Shown here one piece after another: positions 44,609-56,039 of a stretch of DNA of 64,000 bases. The DNA comes from Isoetes taiwanensis (lineage: Eukaryota > Streptophyta > Lycopodiopsida > Isoetales > Isoetaceae): positions 17,536,042 through 17,600,041 of the forward strand of contig JAJEKV010000008.1 in NCBI GenBank assembly GCA_021234155.1, given 5' to 3'. Position 1 is the stretch's first letter; every line of letters starts with the position of its first letter. The translations under genes were made by a program, and so were the position numbers. The notes beneath the pieces are model-generated. The model did no database searches. It was not told the DNA's origin and saw only the letters and a list, made by a program, of their open reading frames with translations.

Positions 44609-44669
44609 AATAAAGTATTCATTTGTCCCAAGAACAGGGAGAGACTAAAAATAGGACTACTTGACTATT

Positions 44670-46540
44670 CAAATCACAATGAAAAAGGGTAAAAAACCAC
44701 TGGAAGAAGGCCGAACATGCTGATACAAGAAGAAGTAGTGCTTAATTGTCTCATCCCTCTGCAAGCAGCGAGGGCAGATAACATATCTGGACAATATGAG
44801 ACAGTATTTATCCACATGCATCTATAAATGATTTGCCTCCATAAGATATAGAGATTAGCATGGAGCAGTTTATCCCATACCCATCGCAAAACTGTTTTTC
44901 GATGAGGCCCATGGATAACTAAAGGCCATTTCGGCAATGGAGCAGCATTCTAGGCTGAAGCAAGATGATATACATCGAAGATGATATACATCGAATGCAC
45001 CAGTTGCTCCTCTTTGGCACTGTCATGAACCATCCAAGATTGGGGAGCCACGCCTTGTGGATCTGGAGGAAGAATAGAAGCTACTTTTTGCCAAATGACA
45101 CAGTCCCAAGGAAGGAGGTGAAACTTCAATCTGGACTCATTCCAAGTCAACAATTTTGTCTCATTATACTATGCCGGTACTATCAATACACCGGCTGCTC
45201 GCCATGGGCGCTACATCAATGGATGATTAGAGGAGATCAAGGGAGGATCTACCTAGCCATCACCTAAAGAAATCCACCAACAGTTACTAGTCGGATCGGT
45301 GTAGGCCATCGGTGGAACTGAAACAAAGTGCGCACAATCTTCCAAGCACCTAGTGACCTCTTGAGAAAAGGTAATGGATTATAGAGAAAATGGATAGATA
45401 GAATGATGCCCATGGAAGAAGTGGCTTAATGGATGGAGAACCAACAAGAACGCACATCTGTAGAGACTGGTAAATGAGGCGCAGACCGGGGGAATTATTA
45501 GTATGATTCAAGATCCGTCACATGAACTTAAAAATCAGCATCTTGCTTTGGAGAAGAAAGTGAATCATCCCCAGCCCGCCACAAAGTTTAGGCAAAATGC
45601 ACTTGGCCCAACTAATTTTAATATCAGCTCCCTCTTCAGTGCCACCCCAAATAAAGTTCCTGACATTACGAACAATGAGCTGTATCTTAGTCTGTGGTGC
45701 TAGCAAGATGGATGCATGTGTACGACTGAGAACGGACTTGGCTACAGTTAAGCGGCCAGCCATGGATAACTTAGCCGTGCACCACCAGAACAAATGTTTT
45801 TCCAACCCCTTAATAATGGCGTCCCATGCGTCTCCATATGAAATATGAAAGGTGTATACCAAACAGAATATCCAGAAGCCTAGTAGACTTCCCGTGAGGA
45901 AGAACCTTCCACGAAAATGCAACCATAGAAGATGGCACTAGAGAGTCCAAGGTCCACAAGACAATACACTTTTGCCATCCCACAAAGATGCCAGAAGCCA
46001 AAGAAAAACTAAAGGAAATGGCATTCTCTAAATTTGACTCATCAGGATTTAGGAATAGGAAAGTGTCATCTGCATACTGATTACAAATCTCTTGTGAAGA
46101 CCATGCACTGCAAGAGAGAATATCTGAGAAAGGATCTCTCCACAATTGTAAATAGCAAAGATGCCAAAGGACAACCTTGGTGAATGCTGCGTCCCACTTG
46201 AAAAATGTCGAGAGTTCTCGTTGAAAGAAAACTGTAGAATGAGCAGAATATTGAAGTTTCATGACACCTGCTGCAAACTGGGGGCATCAAAACCAAGGCG
46301 CACTCTAGAAAAATCCAGTCAATGCCGTCATATGCTTTCACAAAATCTAGCTTCAACTATAGACGGGATGACCATGCATTCTAGCACAATAAAGACCATC
46401 ATATGTTGCTGCCATATTATTTGAGATATAGTGGCGAGGCAGAAAACCTGATTGTGTGGAGGAGATGAAATCAACAAGCACACCTTCATTTATTTTGGGA
46501 TTATGTCTGTTCCAAAATCACGCCACTTTGGCGCATAATT
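44670..46540 (-). mobile_element. Second LINE, 5'-truncated (RT and zf-RVT)
   Basis: Minus-strand frames: KLDFVKAYDGIDWIFLE and IHQGCPLASLLF (about 46350-46150), QYADDTFLFLNPDESN (about 46080, the YADD active site), LSMAGRLTVAKSVLSRTHA and FIWGGTEEGADIKISWAKC with LCGGLGMI (45760-45560), and VLRWVWDKLLHANLYILWRQ (zf-RVT, about 44890). The family differs from its neighbour LINE. It ends near 46540 with the start of the RT (SGFLPRHYISNNMAATYDGL), so endonuclease and ORF1 are missing. Frameshifts are frequent. Confidence 0.8.
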
Positions 46541-47220
46541 AGACCATGGGTTGCTGTAAAGGTTTTTTTGTAATATGCAAAATGTGAGTTTATTAAAAAT
46601 CCATAGTGAAATTCATTGCATTGATGCAAATAAAAACAAACTTATTGAACGGTTGGAAAAAAGTTAATACTTTATTGCAGGTTTATTTTATTCAATAATT
46701 GCAGAGTAAACCCCTTTCTTGTATATATTTTTCTAAGAAAGAGTCAATGTACGAAGTCGTATCTAACTCTAAATGCCCCAGAACAACATCAGCAACAGTT
46801 TTGTTTGTAGCAAGACCTCTCATAACATTGATGAAGCAAGAAATAATCGCTCTCAAAGTTGTATGAATGATAAGGAGGTGGGCTAAGTGCTTGAGCCTGA
46901 TTAAAGAAGCATTTATGTGCATCATCATCTACGATAATTATGTCTTCTTTTCAATTCCAAGATGATCCATCATAGTCTCCATGTTCTTAATAAACACAAG
47001 TTTGCCTGCCTTGTCTCTTGGATTAGACAACTGAACACAATCGCTTTGGTCCCATATTGTCAGCAATTCTTTTTGCATACCAGGCAACATCTCCAGGATT
47101 TCCTTGATTTTAGCACATCATAGATGATCACACCCCGACCCTGAATACTTTAAACTGCTTCATCTAAGCATCTCCTTCAAGTATAGATGAGGATATATCC
47201 ACTTATTGTTTGATTCCAAC
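46541..47220. other. Gap between LINE and MITE
   Basis: An unassigned minus-strand ORF lies at 46692-46928 (ELDTTSYIDSFLEKYIQERG). No domain, promoter or transposon end was recognised. Confidence 0.35.
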
Positions 47221-47225
47221 CAGTG

Positions 47226-47593
47226 ATAGGTTCCGTAAGTACGAAATTAAAAATTTCGACGTATAAAGTAAAAAAATACGTATTTTATTGTTTAAAACGT
47301 ATTTCTTGTATTTTTCACTCGCCAGCCGAAAAAACTTTTATTTGCGTATGTGACACGAAACAGTGAAAACTGCGTACGAAAAATTCAAATTTCAAATTTG
47401 TCCCACGGTTTTATTGAAACTGCGCACGTAAAAGTTTTTTTCGCCTGCGCGGTTTAGAAGATTTCGCGTATACGAAATATTTTTTTTTCGGTCGGCGAGA
47501 GAAAAATATGTGAAATATGTTTTAAACAATAAAATACGTATTTTTTAACTTTATACGTCAAAATTTTTAATTTCATATGTACGAAACCTATCC
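47226..47593. mobile_element. MITE with about 110-bp terminal inverted repeats
   Basis: The left end GATAGGTTCCGTAAGTACGA and the right end (its complement, read tacgaaacctatc) extend inward with about 90% identity through acgtatttTattgtttaaaacgt. The interior is GC-richer and has no ORF. Just outside the right end the phrase tacgaaacctatccctggtc recurs at 47580 and 47606. It sits in or beside the long terminal repeat of the gypsy element. Confidence 0.8.
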
Positions 47594-47859
47594 CTGGTCC
47601 CTTATTACGAAACCTATCCCTGGTCCCTTATTGCGCATTCCGTCACCATAGACTGATTATAGTCAACATGGCCCATTAATTACAACTACCCAGTAATGCA
47701 ACTAACAGTACCCCCATGCTCATGGACCTCTGTCAAGGGCCCGATTTCGGCTATACCCTTGAGAGCACCTGTAACATTCCTCCCCCTCCTTTTGGACCTT
47801 GTCCTCAAGGTTGATCCTTTAGATGAGGGAACTGCTGCACAAATTCCTCCGTCCTGCCA

Positions 47860-48981
47860 CTGAACCAGATGTTCTACCACATCTCTATTACACAACTGCC
47901 AAACTCTTTTATCTAAAAGACATTCTCAGACAATCGGTATACTTTGCGGACTAACCACATTAGCGGTATCTGGCACATCCTTCTTCAGCTGACTTACATA
48001 GAACACAGGATGGATCCCAATTTCCTGCAGTAAGTTCAACTCGTATACTGTTTCCTCGATCCTATTAGTGATCCTAAAAGGTCCAAAATACCATGGAGAA
48101 GTTTGGGTACTCGCCCCTTAGTCAATGGCTGCAAGATGTTCATTCTTAATGCAGAGGGATAAACAACTCTTAAGAAGATATAATCACCTTCCTCATAAGA
48201 GACATCACCTCTATGCTTATTAGCAGACGTTCGTGCCCTATCTTGAGCCTTTCGCAAAGCTTGCTTGCATTGCCTCAGTATTGCATCCATATTATGGAGC
48301 ATATATACTGCAACTTCGGTCTTGAGGTACTTATGCATACCCAAATAAGCCCTCGGATTTCGACCCATCATAGCCATGAAGGGAGTCATCCGAATTCCCG
48401 TATGATGGTTATTATTGTAAGCAAATTCTAGATAAGGTAGATAATCCTCCTATCTAAACTGCTTTTCATGGACAAAACTTCACAACATATCTTCTAGGAT
48501 CTTGTTTATACGCTCGGTTTGCCCATCTGTCTGTGGATGATTTCCACTACTCATGTACAATCGGATCTTCAATCCTTTCATGAGATCTCTCCAAAAGTGA
48601 CCCGCGAATTTAGTGTCTCGATCACTTACAATAGACAACCATTACATCATGTCCCGTAGCCTCCCCTCTTAATGATATCAACTTAGCATACTTGGTTAAC
48701 CAATCCACTACTATCAAAATTTGAGTATGTTGCCTAGCGGTTCTGGGCAGTGCAACTATAAAGTCCATACTCACGCTCTCCCAGCATTCATTTGGTATAG
48801 GAAGAGGTTGTAATAATCCTGGGGTTTTCCCATGATCAGCCTTTACAGCTTGACACACCAAGAAGCAGGCTATCAAGTTCTTGACTTGATTGCAATCTTG
48901 GGCAGTAATAGAATCTCTTAACCAATTCCTAAGTTTTCCATTCACCTCCATATCCAGCTTGTGGAGTATCATGGTGCTCAT
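47860..48981 (-). pseudogene. Gypsy integrase and chromodomain-like tail
   Basis: Integrase parts: LVCQAVKADHGKTPGLLQPL and WESVSMDFIVALPRT with VVDWLTKYAKLI (about 48880-48690, catalytic core), FMAMMGRNPRAYLG (about 48370), and a C-terminal part reading VYELNLLQEIGIHPVFYVSQ (about 48050-47990). A remnant of a chromodomain (EHLVQWQDGG, QQFPHLKDQP-stop) follows. The integrase inserts the cDNA, and chromodomain tails steer it to heterochromatin. Broken by indels. Confidence 0.75.
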
Positions 48982-49234
48982 GCAGAATTGATTCCTTAAG
49001 ATTTCCGCTCAAAGGAACATAAATCCTTCCTTTGTAAAAATGCAATCCTTCTTGCTTAGTCCACAGCTCCCCGAGCTTGACTACTGCCGGATCTTATTGA
49101 TCCTTGGGATATGCATCTTTGATCCTTTGCATAAGGTCATTTCCCAAGGTTGTTAGAGTATTTATATGCTTAACCCTTGATAACGCATCACCCAGGCATA
49201 TGCTCAATGGTAAAATGAAACTCATGGAGGAAAT

Positions 49235-50220
49235 CTAGCCATCTAGCCTGTCTCGGGCTAATCTCAGCTCGACTTTGCAAGAACCTTCATGGTTTATGGT
49301 CCGTATAGACGATAAACTTGTGCGGCTCTTTGTTCGTCCCACTAGGTAAGTGTGCCTCCAAGTTTTCAATGCATGCACAATAGCTAATAACTCTTGCTCA
49401 TAGCATGCATAATTTCTTTCATCAGGACTCAGTTTCTGACTTTTATAAGCCACAACGTGTCCTTGCTTTATTAGCATAGTTCCTAACGCTTGCCCACAAG
49501 CGTCCGTATAGATCTCGAATGCCTCATTCAAGTCAGGCACCTTCAACACAGGACTGCTAACTAACAAGTCCTTAATGCAGCAAAAGCCTCTTGCTGCACT
49601 TTCTTCCACACAAAATCGTGATCTTTTTTCAAAAGATCAGTGAGGGCAGCCATAACTTTGGAGAACTTCAGTACAAATTTCCGGTAGCACGCCCCTAACT
49701 CTGAGACGTTTTCTGGTGGGAGCCATTGCTGTATCACTTGTACCTTGGCTGGATCCGGTGACACACCTTCACCTTCACACCTGAAAGTATATGTCCCAAA
49801 TAGGCCACTCGCTGCTTAAAGAAATCACATTTTGAGATCTTTTCATAGAGTTTATATTTTCGCAAGATTCGAAGAACTTATTTCAAGTGAGCGAAATGTT
49901 CCTCAATAGTTTGGGAGTAGATGACATCTAAAAATACCTCTACAAAATTGTCCAAATGCTATGAGAATACCTGATTCATTAGCCGCATAAACGTTGCGGG
50001 AGCATTTTTAAGACCAAACTGCATAACCAGAAACTCATAATGACCTTGATGAGTTCTAAATACAGTTGTAATTTCATCCCCTGCCCGAATTTTAATCTAA
50101 TGATATCCACTTCGGAGGTCTATCTTGGTGAACCATTTTGCTCCACCAAGATGATCCAGACTATCATCAACTCGAGGTAAAGGATATATATCCTTTATAG
50201 TTTCTTTGCTAAGGTGATTT
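49235..50220 (-). pseudogene. Gypsy reverse transcriptase / RNase H
   Basis: RT thumb-side frame (SPDPAKVQVIQQWLPPENVS, about 49760) and RNase H frame (FEIYTDACGQALGTMLIKQG, about 49530; ELLAIVHALKTWRHTYLVGR, about 49400). The RT core between 50220 and 49800 is present but frameshifted, and the active-site block is recognisable only roughly (LDGVYLRM-like region near 49930-50000). Degenerate. Confidence 0.7.
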
Positions 50221-51432
50221 ACTTGGGCGTACAACCTTTGCTCAATAACTCTTTCACTTGTTTTTTAACCTCTTCAAGTTCTAGAGGACTTAGCCGGTAG
50301 AGTGCAGGAGCCATAGATTTAACCCCAGGTTCAGGCTCAATTTCGTGCTCTACACCCCGCGAGGGTGGTGGCCCCTCCGGTAACTGTTTTGGAAACACAT
50401 CACCGAAAGTATTCAAAAGACCCTTCAGTCTTTGGTCTACTTCGTTATTTACCCCAGTGTTAACAACAAGCGAGTTACACGATTTGACAATCAAATCATT
50501 ATTCCTCAAATACATCAAAGAAAGAGCATCTGTACTAACTTTGAAAATCTTTTTAGCCTGAGTGGCTGACATAAGTTTACCAGACTCCACATACGATAAG
50601 CCTTGAACACTAACTACTTCACTTGACGACAGATTGAAAATCAAGGTGTGTGTTGGCCATAGAATTTGTGGCTCGACATCTTGTAACCATTTCATGCCTA
50701 GAATGATATCATAACGCTTCAACTTAGCAATATCTAAATCTATGCACATAGATGTCACAACTCGCGACTCTTTATCCAACAACTCCAAGCAAACATCCTG
50801 TGCTTGCTCACTGTGATGCTGAGTTTGTGGTCCGGCCTTAGAAATCACATACGGATCCACCTTGCTCAAATCAACCATAGATTGTGCGCTAAATTTGCAA
50901 AGATGAAATTACGAGTGTTTCCAGAATCAATCAAAACAACCACGTTTTTGTCATTGATTCTACCTAGCAATCTTATAACCTTATCTACATAAGAACGTGA
51001 AGTAGGGCTCACCATTTCTTCCGGAGCGATAATTGATAATGCCTTAACCTCCGGCTTATCATTTACCTTCGCGGTGCTAGCCAAAACCTTTTTGCAAGGT
51101 TTGGTACATTGCGGGGCAAAGTGCCCTACCATCCCATATCGATAACACCCCTTGGGCTTATCCGTTTTGGTATCACCTTCCTTGACCTTGCCCCCATTGG
51201 ACTTGTCCTTGGAATCATTCTTCTACTTCTTAAATGGAGCAGATCCTTGAGAGGTTCCACCGGCCCTTTTTGCTTTCCAATTAGCAAAGTTTTGTGCCTT
51301 CTTGGATTCCTCCCTTCCTAACAGTTTCCTGGCAATCTCAACAGCTAGCTCAAAATCAGCAGGTTCTGCCTGCAACAAATGTGTATGAATGCTAGCATCC
51401 CGCAGACCATTTATAAAATGATCTACGCGCAT
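50219..51432 (-). pseudogene. Gypsy gag 3' part, protease and RT start
   Basis: Gag-like frame VDHFINGLRDASIHTHLLQA (51432-51223), zinc-knuckle relic CYRYGMVGHFAPQC (about 51150-51100, second Cys changed to Tyr), protease VVLIDSGNTRNFIF (about 50940), then the 50878-50219 frame with ELLDKESRVVT, YDIILGMKWLQD and the RT start ([39 protein letters not shown]). Protease matures the polyprotein. Stops and shifts interrupt it. Confidence 0.75.
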
Positions 51433-51535
51433 TCCGGCGGTAATCTCAGGTAAATGTGAAAAGAGTGCCCTAAGCTCGATCCCATAATCCTAGAGGGATC
51501 TTGTCTAAGTGAGCTCTTTCAATCGTATGAGCGCA

Positions 51536-51965
51536 TCATTGATGCCGGTCATGGTGAGGTGCATACTCTTGTCGGAACAAGCGACAAAAATCCCTCCAAG
51601 TTCGCAGCCTTTGACCATTGTCCTTGTGGATTTCCCACCATGTAGCTGCCGGTCCCTTCAACTTCAGGGTGGCATACATAAGTCGGGCATTCTCGCCTTT
51701 CTTCGTGGCTGCAAAATACAGTTTCATCTGATTGCACCAGCGCATTGCCTGGTCAGGCATGACATCTTTGCCATAGAAATCTGGCATTTTCACATGCTCC
51801 AAAGACTCAATCTCTTCACTAGAAAGTTCCCCCAGGGATTCGTCTGGCTGAGCAATGCCTTCTACGACATCCTGAGTCACTGGTTCATTGGGCAGCCCAG
51901 AGTCCATCCCTGATGGTGCACTAGGTCCCGGGCGTGCAATATCGTGAGGAATATCACGATTAGTA
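51536..51965 (-). pseudogene. Gypsy gag 5' part
   Basis: The frame 52012-51536 reads MPDFYGKDVMPDQAMRWCNQ and LKLKGPAATWWEI with TWRDFCRLFRQEYAP, classic Ty3/gypsy gag. The annotated part stops at about 51965 because bases 51965-52141 belong, in another frame, to a CAT-type exon. The first 15-20 codons of this frame are therefore not gag. Confidence 0.75.
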
Positions 51966-52141
51966 ATGGTATGCATTGCCTGCACAAGGAAAATGACTAG
52001 CAATCTCATCATAACAAAGTATCGATAAGGTTGCAGCTAACTCTGCAATGAAGAATGATATAGCAAGAGTAGGCCGTGTTTTCTCCCGCGCAACTCTCCC
52101 AGCCACGACAAAAGTGCCAAATCCAATTGTTGTGCCAACAC
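51965..52141 (-). pseudogene. Cationic amino-acid transporter (CAT family) exon fragment
   Basis: The minus-strand frame from 52141 reads GVGTTIGFGTFVVAGRVARE, then RPTLAISFFIAELAATLSIL and CYDEIASHFPCAGNAYH. That is TM1, TM2 and the conserved CYxExAS..P.AG.AYHY run of plant CAT transporters (APC superfamily, uptake of Arg and Lys). A splice acceptor (atatgcag) stands immediately before it. After AYHTITN the match stops and gypsy gag begins. The fragment has no in-frame stop, so it was either a working exon until the retrotransposon landed or a captured piece. No other CAT exon was found nearby. Confidence 0.75.
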
Positions 52142-52149
52142 CTGCATAT

Positions 52150-52590
52150 GTACAATTAGAAACATATTAAACAAAACATTCCCTTAAAATGAAACAAATC
52201 GTTTAGACCCTTAGCTTTTAACTTCTAGTGCATCTTTGACTTCTATATTTCATATAGCTTTAGCTTGAGTCTAAAAGTTGACTTCTTGACTTACTGAGTT
52301 AACCTTATCCACTGGGATGTTTTTGGCTATTTTAACTTTCAGGATTTGACCTTTTGCTTTAAATCACCAAGAGCCACATACACATTCTCATACTTGGTAC
52401 CAAAATGGGATATCAAAATGCAATTTTACTCTTTCGCAATTGACCTTCGTGTGTGCCTAATACCCAAACTGAGTGAGTTCATAACTCATTCTGCAAGAGC
52501 AAGAGCAAGTTTTGGAACATGATAATGCAAAGCACTGATGACGCATATGATCCTATCATGTCGGTGCTTCGATCGGCTCCCGAAACTGAC
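52150..52590. other. Gap between CAT exon and palindrome cluster
   Basis: AT-rich, with ttgacttctt-like phrases. It would be the intron upstream of the CAT exon. No transposon end recognised. Confidence 0.35.
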
Positions 52591-52600
52591 TCGAGCCGCC

Positions 52601-53014
52601 AACCGGGTTCGCCCAAGCGAACCCCAAAAATTCGCCCAGGCGAACCCGCAATTGACGTGGCGGGGGCGTCGCGGGGGCATCATGCCTGCGTGGCGATTGC
52701 TACCGGGTTCGCCCAGGCGAACCCACTGGCGGGGCCTCTGCATGGCAGGGCCAGTACGGGCCGGCACGGGAGGGCTGCACGGGCGGGCTGCATTTATTGT
52801 CCGCCGGGTTCGCCCAGGCGAACCCACTGGCAGGGGCCGAAAGCATGGCAGGGGCAGTACGGGCCGGCACGGGCGGGCTACATTTATTGTGGTCCTGCAT
52901 TGTGGTTTGCCGGGTTTGCCTAGGCGAACCCATTGGCGGATCTGCTACGGCATATTACCTCAGGCACACTCAGCATCTTCGGCCCGTAGAAAGATTCGCC
53001 TGGGCGAATCCTTC
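52601..53014. repeat. Cluster of GGGTTCGCC-type palindromes in a GC-rich tandem array
   Basis: The near-perfect palindrome GGGTTCGCCCAGGCGAACCC or a one- or two-base variant occurs at about 52604, 52629 (shortened), 52709, 52805 and 52914 (gggtttgcctaggcgaaccc), and inverted with changed ends at about 52994 (gattcgcctgggcgaatcc). Three of these sit in a tandemly repeated roughly 105-bp GC-rich unit (gtacgggccggcacgggcg, tacatttattgt). The block precedes the MULE-like ORF by about 300 bp. No coding sense. Confidence 0.85.
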
Positions 53015-53302
53015 TGCGAGGCAAAGGGTTATTTATGGGCGCGCGCAACCCTTCTACCCACACTTTTGTTTTGGGAAGGTGCAGGTGCTAGAGCAGGTGC
53101 ACTCTTTCTCTCTCTCATCTCCTTCTGCATTTTCAATATTGACCATACGCTTGTCAATAGTGAGCACGCATGTATCCACATTTTGTCTTGCAGGTTCATT
53201 GAAACAGGCGACTGTCCAGAGATTTGTGCTGCAACGATCGCTTGAGTACCAGGTTCGTGCTGCAATAGTTTGTATTTGTCTTCCAAGTAGAGTGCACGAA
53301 CA

Positions 53303-54738
53303 ATGGCAGAGGTAGACACCAACGACTCAGTCAGTCAGATTTCAGATGAAAATGATAGTGAGTATGACCTTCATGACACCGAGGACGACACAATGTTAGA
53401 GGAGGAAACCGGGGAAAATGTGGGCGATGGGAGGTCTCCGTTTGGCCATACCACTTCATATGTTACTCCCACCCAAGATCCCCAAGAACTTGTACATGAA
53501 CTGGCCAGTCTCTACCCGGACCCAGTTCAATGGCTTCATCTTGCTCCTGAGGGTGGTTATGCACTCAACGAGTCTGTGTATGGGTTGATGAGGCTGTGCC
53601 TACAGCAACACTATGTTCCCCACCCGTCGGAAGTAAGTGCTGCCGATCCCCGCTTACCCCCGATCCCGCAGAGAAGCGGGAGGGCACCCGTCGAGAACCA
53701 TGTTCGCCTGATGCATCGGTGGGCTGCATATTGTGACGAGCTTGCAGTTGACGATGACTCCGGCGGTTGGTTGTACAGGCGCATAACCGGGCCTCACAAG
53801 TTAGTACCTTACATGGAGTTTTGGAGCCAGCTAGTTGCCATAGCCCACCTGAATGGAAGCATCCATCGGTCCCCCACTGCCACGTCTCAAAAGATTTCAG
53901 AGGAATGGGAAGTCGGTCTACAGCGCCATGGCGTCCCGCAGGAATACATAACGACGTGCATGGAAGTGTGCACGTGCAAAAGTGGCCGCACCATGAAGGA
54001 CAGCGACTTCAATTACTCTGAGGAAACCACCATGGACCGCCTCGAGCAAATGGTGGTTGAGCTTCAAACCATTTATCGTGTCCGTTTGGTCCATTCGCAC
54101 CAACGTGTCCGGGCTGTAAGGGTGAGGTTGTGGATGACTACGCCTGCCACCGATGGAGGCAATCGCGCAGGAGAGGGACCCGGGGGGATAGGCAGATCAG
54201 ACGGTTGCACCGCAGAGGATGCTTGTTTTGTTTGCGGATAGTGAAAGTAGATGGAAATGGTGCTACATCGAGTGGTGCACGAATATACGTGAGCACAGAA
54301 CACACTGGCCATGACCCTTTCACAAATCCGGAGGACTGGTCAATGCCCGTGCATCCTGAACTGTTTGGGGCTGCCGCACAGGAGCTTAGAAGTATTGGGA
54401 TGACCCGTGCTGCGTGGGACTTTGCAAGAGCACGGGGACCGCAAATACGTATGACAGTAAGCCCAATTGAACGAGTCATATACCGCTTCACGATGGCGCA
54501 GGAGGATGTGTGGCAACTGGCGTACCGGCAAAGAATTCTTGGTAAGATCCCTTGAAAATTATTTTTCCATGGAGTAGTGATGTTTAGCAAAACTGACGTT
54601 GCCTACAGGTTCAAGTTCAAGGGGAAGCCATTCAAGCTCTACTATGGTGCCAATTGTGGTGGCAAGCCACAAGTCAACTGGAATGATATCGATTGCACCC
54701 AGGTTTCCAATGCCAAGTCATACAAAGTCACATGCTAG
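53303..54738 (+). pseudogene. MULE-like transposase N-terminal region
   Basis: The ATG at 53303 opens an intact 312-codon ORF with a strongly acidic head (SDENDSEYDLHDTEDDTMLE), no known enzymatic domain, and a later part GLQRHGVPQEYITTCMEVCT. Near 54070-54240 the reading changes frame: CPFGPFAPTCPGCKGEVVDD and RRLHRRGCLFCLRI form a Cys/His-rich, FAR1- or WRKY-GCM1-like zinc-binding region. It runs on as EHTGHDPFTNPEDW and MAQEDVWQLAYRQRI to a GT donor at 54542. A 67-bp intron ends at 54608, and a last exon reaches about 54738. The DDE catalytic core expected next is missing: a poly(T) run and unrelated sequence lie there. It is the plus-strand gene of a MULE-type element. Confidence 0.6.
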
Positions 54739-54986
54739 ACCACCAAGATATCATGAATAAAACTTGTGTGTCTTTGCTATAATATTATATGTGTGTCATT
54801 GTAAGTTTGTATGAATAAAAATTATAATTCGGATTACCTCATCTCAGATACAATGGAATTTATATTACTTGATGTCTTTTTTATCATCAATATATTTGAA
54901 TCACCTAGGCTATATAGGAAGCTCTCATCACATCCACTTATAAGCTATAAAACAACAATCTTGTGTTTGTATACAGATCAATGATT

Positions 54987-55010
54987 TTTTTTTTTTTTTT
55001 TTTTTTTTTT
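54987..55010. repeat. Poly(T) run of about 24
   Basis: Twenty-four T in a row, 3' of the region where the DDE core of the transposase should lie. It may be the tail of a small retroposed insertion on the minus strand or a deletion scar. Confidence 0.7.
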
Positions 55011-55011
55011 G

Positions 55012-55817
55012 GCTCAATGGGGCAACGTGGGATGGTAAATGGCAAAGACACAAACGAATGTTCAACCATGCAAACGTCGACACGACAAACTACGTGGAAT
55101 CGCACCGGAAAGTTTTTAAGTCCCAAACCCTGCAGTGCAAAGTTAATATAAGGATGTACACGCTAGTATCTCATCTCATAGGCTTTCCGGATGGGACCTT
55201 GCCAGCTGGAGGCACAATCCTGACTCGGTGCGCAGAAAGATGGAGTCTTGGTAAGTACACCTGGGTCTAACTCGGTCATGTTTTTTGTGCTTTTGTCCGA
55301 TGGCTGCCGCTCACCGCTCTTTTTCTATCCAGCCGAGTTTGGACGATATAGCACATGCTCATATCCGAAGAGACATGCAGGTGCTCACTCGCTTATCCAA
55401 TCCTTGCACGAAAACCCCAACGCTATCCGGCTGGAAGATGCTGCGGACGTGAGGTTATCTATGGCTAGCCAGTCAACGGAGGGATTGAGATACACTCAGC
55501 ATATGAGAATGTGATATTGCGACTGCCTATGTCCTCATGCTGTGTGCAAGCATCTCATAGCGGGAGACTACTTCCTTACCAGCAGCCACCCCGTGTTGTA
55601 CAATGAGTTATATCCCAATCGACCATTCATTCCGCCCATGCCTCCGCGACCGCCCGCACCTGCGAACGACGTCGATGTCCTAACCCCGCTGCTACAACAA
55701 TGGGATGCGCTGCTCATGGCCAAACACCAGACCGTGCAAGCCACCATGCAGAATGCTCATGCTCTTGGCCCAGCAGATGTGCGTGAAATGATATCCAAGG
55801 TTCGTAGGCAGATCTGA
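55012..55817 (+). pseudogene. MULE-like transposase C-terminal region with SWIM zinc finger
   Basis: It begins in frame with the MULE post-catalytic block (FNHANVDTTNYVESHRKVFK then LQCKVNIRMYTLVSHLIG; the usual TNNxxESxH..LK..L..K.N.R.D.L). An intron at 55251-55333 (gtaagt..tatccag) follows, then FGRYSTCSYPKRHAGAHSLI. A TGA at 55513-55515 interrupts the SWIM motif, which continues YCDCLCPHAVCKHLIAGDYF (CxC...CxH zinc ligands). The end is a Pro-rich link and a short helical tail, stop at 55815-55817. SWIM fingers are typical of MuDR-type transposases. Missing core plus one stop: not functional. Confidence 0.7.
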
Positions 55818-56039
55818 TTCCATAGAGATGCAGTCGGCCCGCCGATGCACGTGTTCCATGGCGGGTACGACAGACAGCAAGAATATGTCAGCACTGGAGT
55901 CCACACGTGGCGTGCAAGGCCCATCATAGCGAGGGAGCACCCCCCACAACCTCGCGCAAGGGCAAGGGACCACAGGGGGAACTGATGGAGCATCACCCAT
56001 AATTAGGTTCATTAGGTTGTAATAGGGTCCACTTTATTT

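Larger units (their letters stand above)
38080..44650 (-). mobile_element. Near full-length L1-type LINE
   Basis: The minus-strand element carries a poly(A) tail (T run 38080-38093). Before it, in reading order, are an ORF1 region (44608 to about 42450) and an ORF2 with apurinic endonuclease, reverse transcriptase and a zf-RVT tail. Length about 6.6 kb, typical of plant L1 elements. ORF2 is broken by several frameshifts and stops. No convincing target duplication was found at the 5' end, whose exact position (44.61-44.67 kb) is uncertain. Confidence 0.85.
47594..51965 (-). mobile_element. Ty3/gypsy chromovirus-like element, 5'-truncated and decayed
   Basis: The minus-strand order gag, protease, RT, RNase H, integrase, chromodomain-like tail is that of Ty3/gypsy. 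A purine-rich tract (ttcctccccctcctttt on the plus strand, 47777-47793) precedes TGTTACA at 47776, which should be the start of the 3' LTR. The LTR end toward 47600 is unclear because a MITE abuts it. No matching 5' LTR or primer-binding site was found to the right, where the gag frame runs into a CAT-family exon. Confidence 0.85.

Noticed and set aside
52519-53315. Several long Gly/Arg/Pro-rich ORFs on both strands
   Set aside because: All arise from the GC-rich palindromic tandem repeats.
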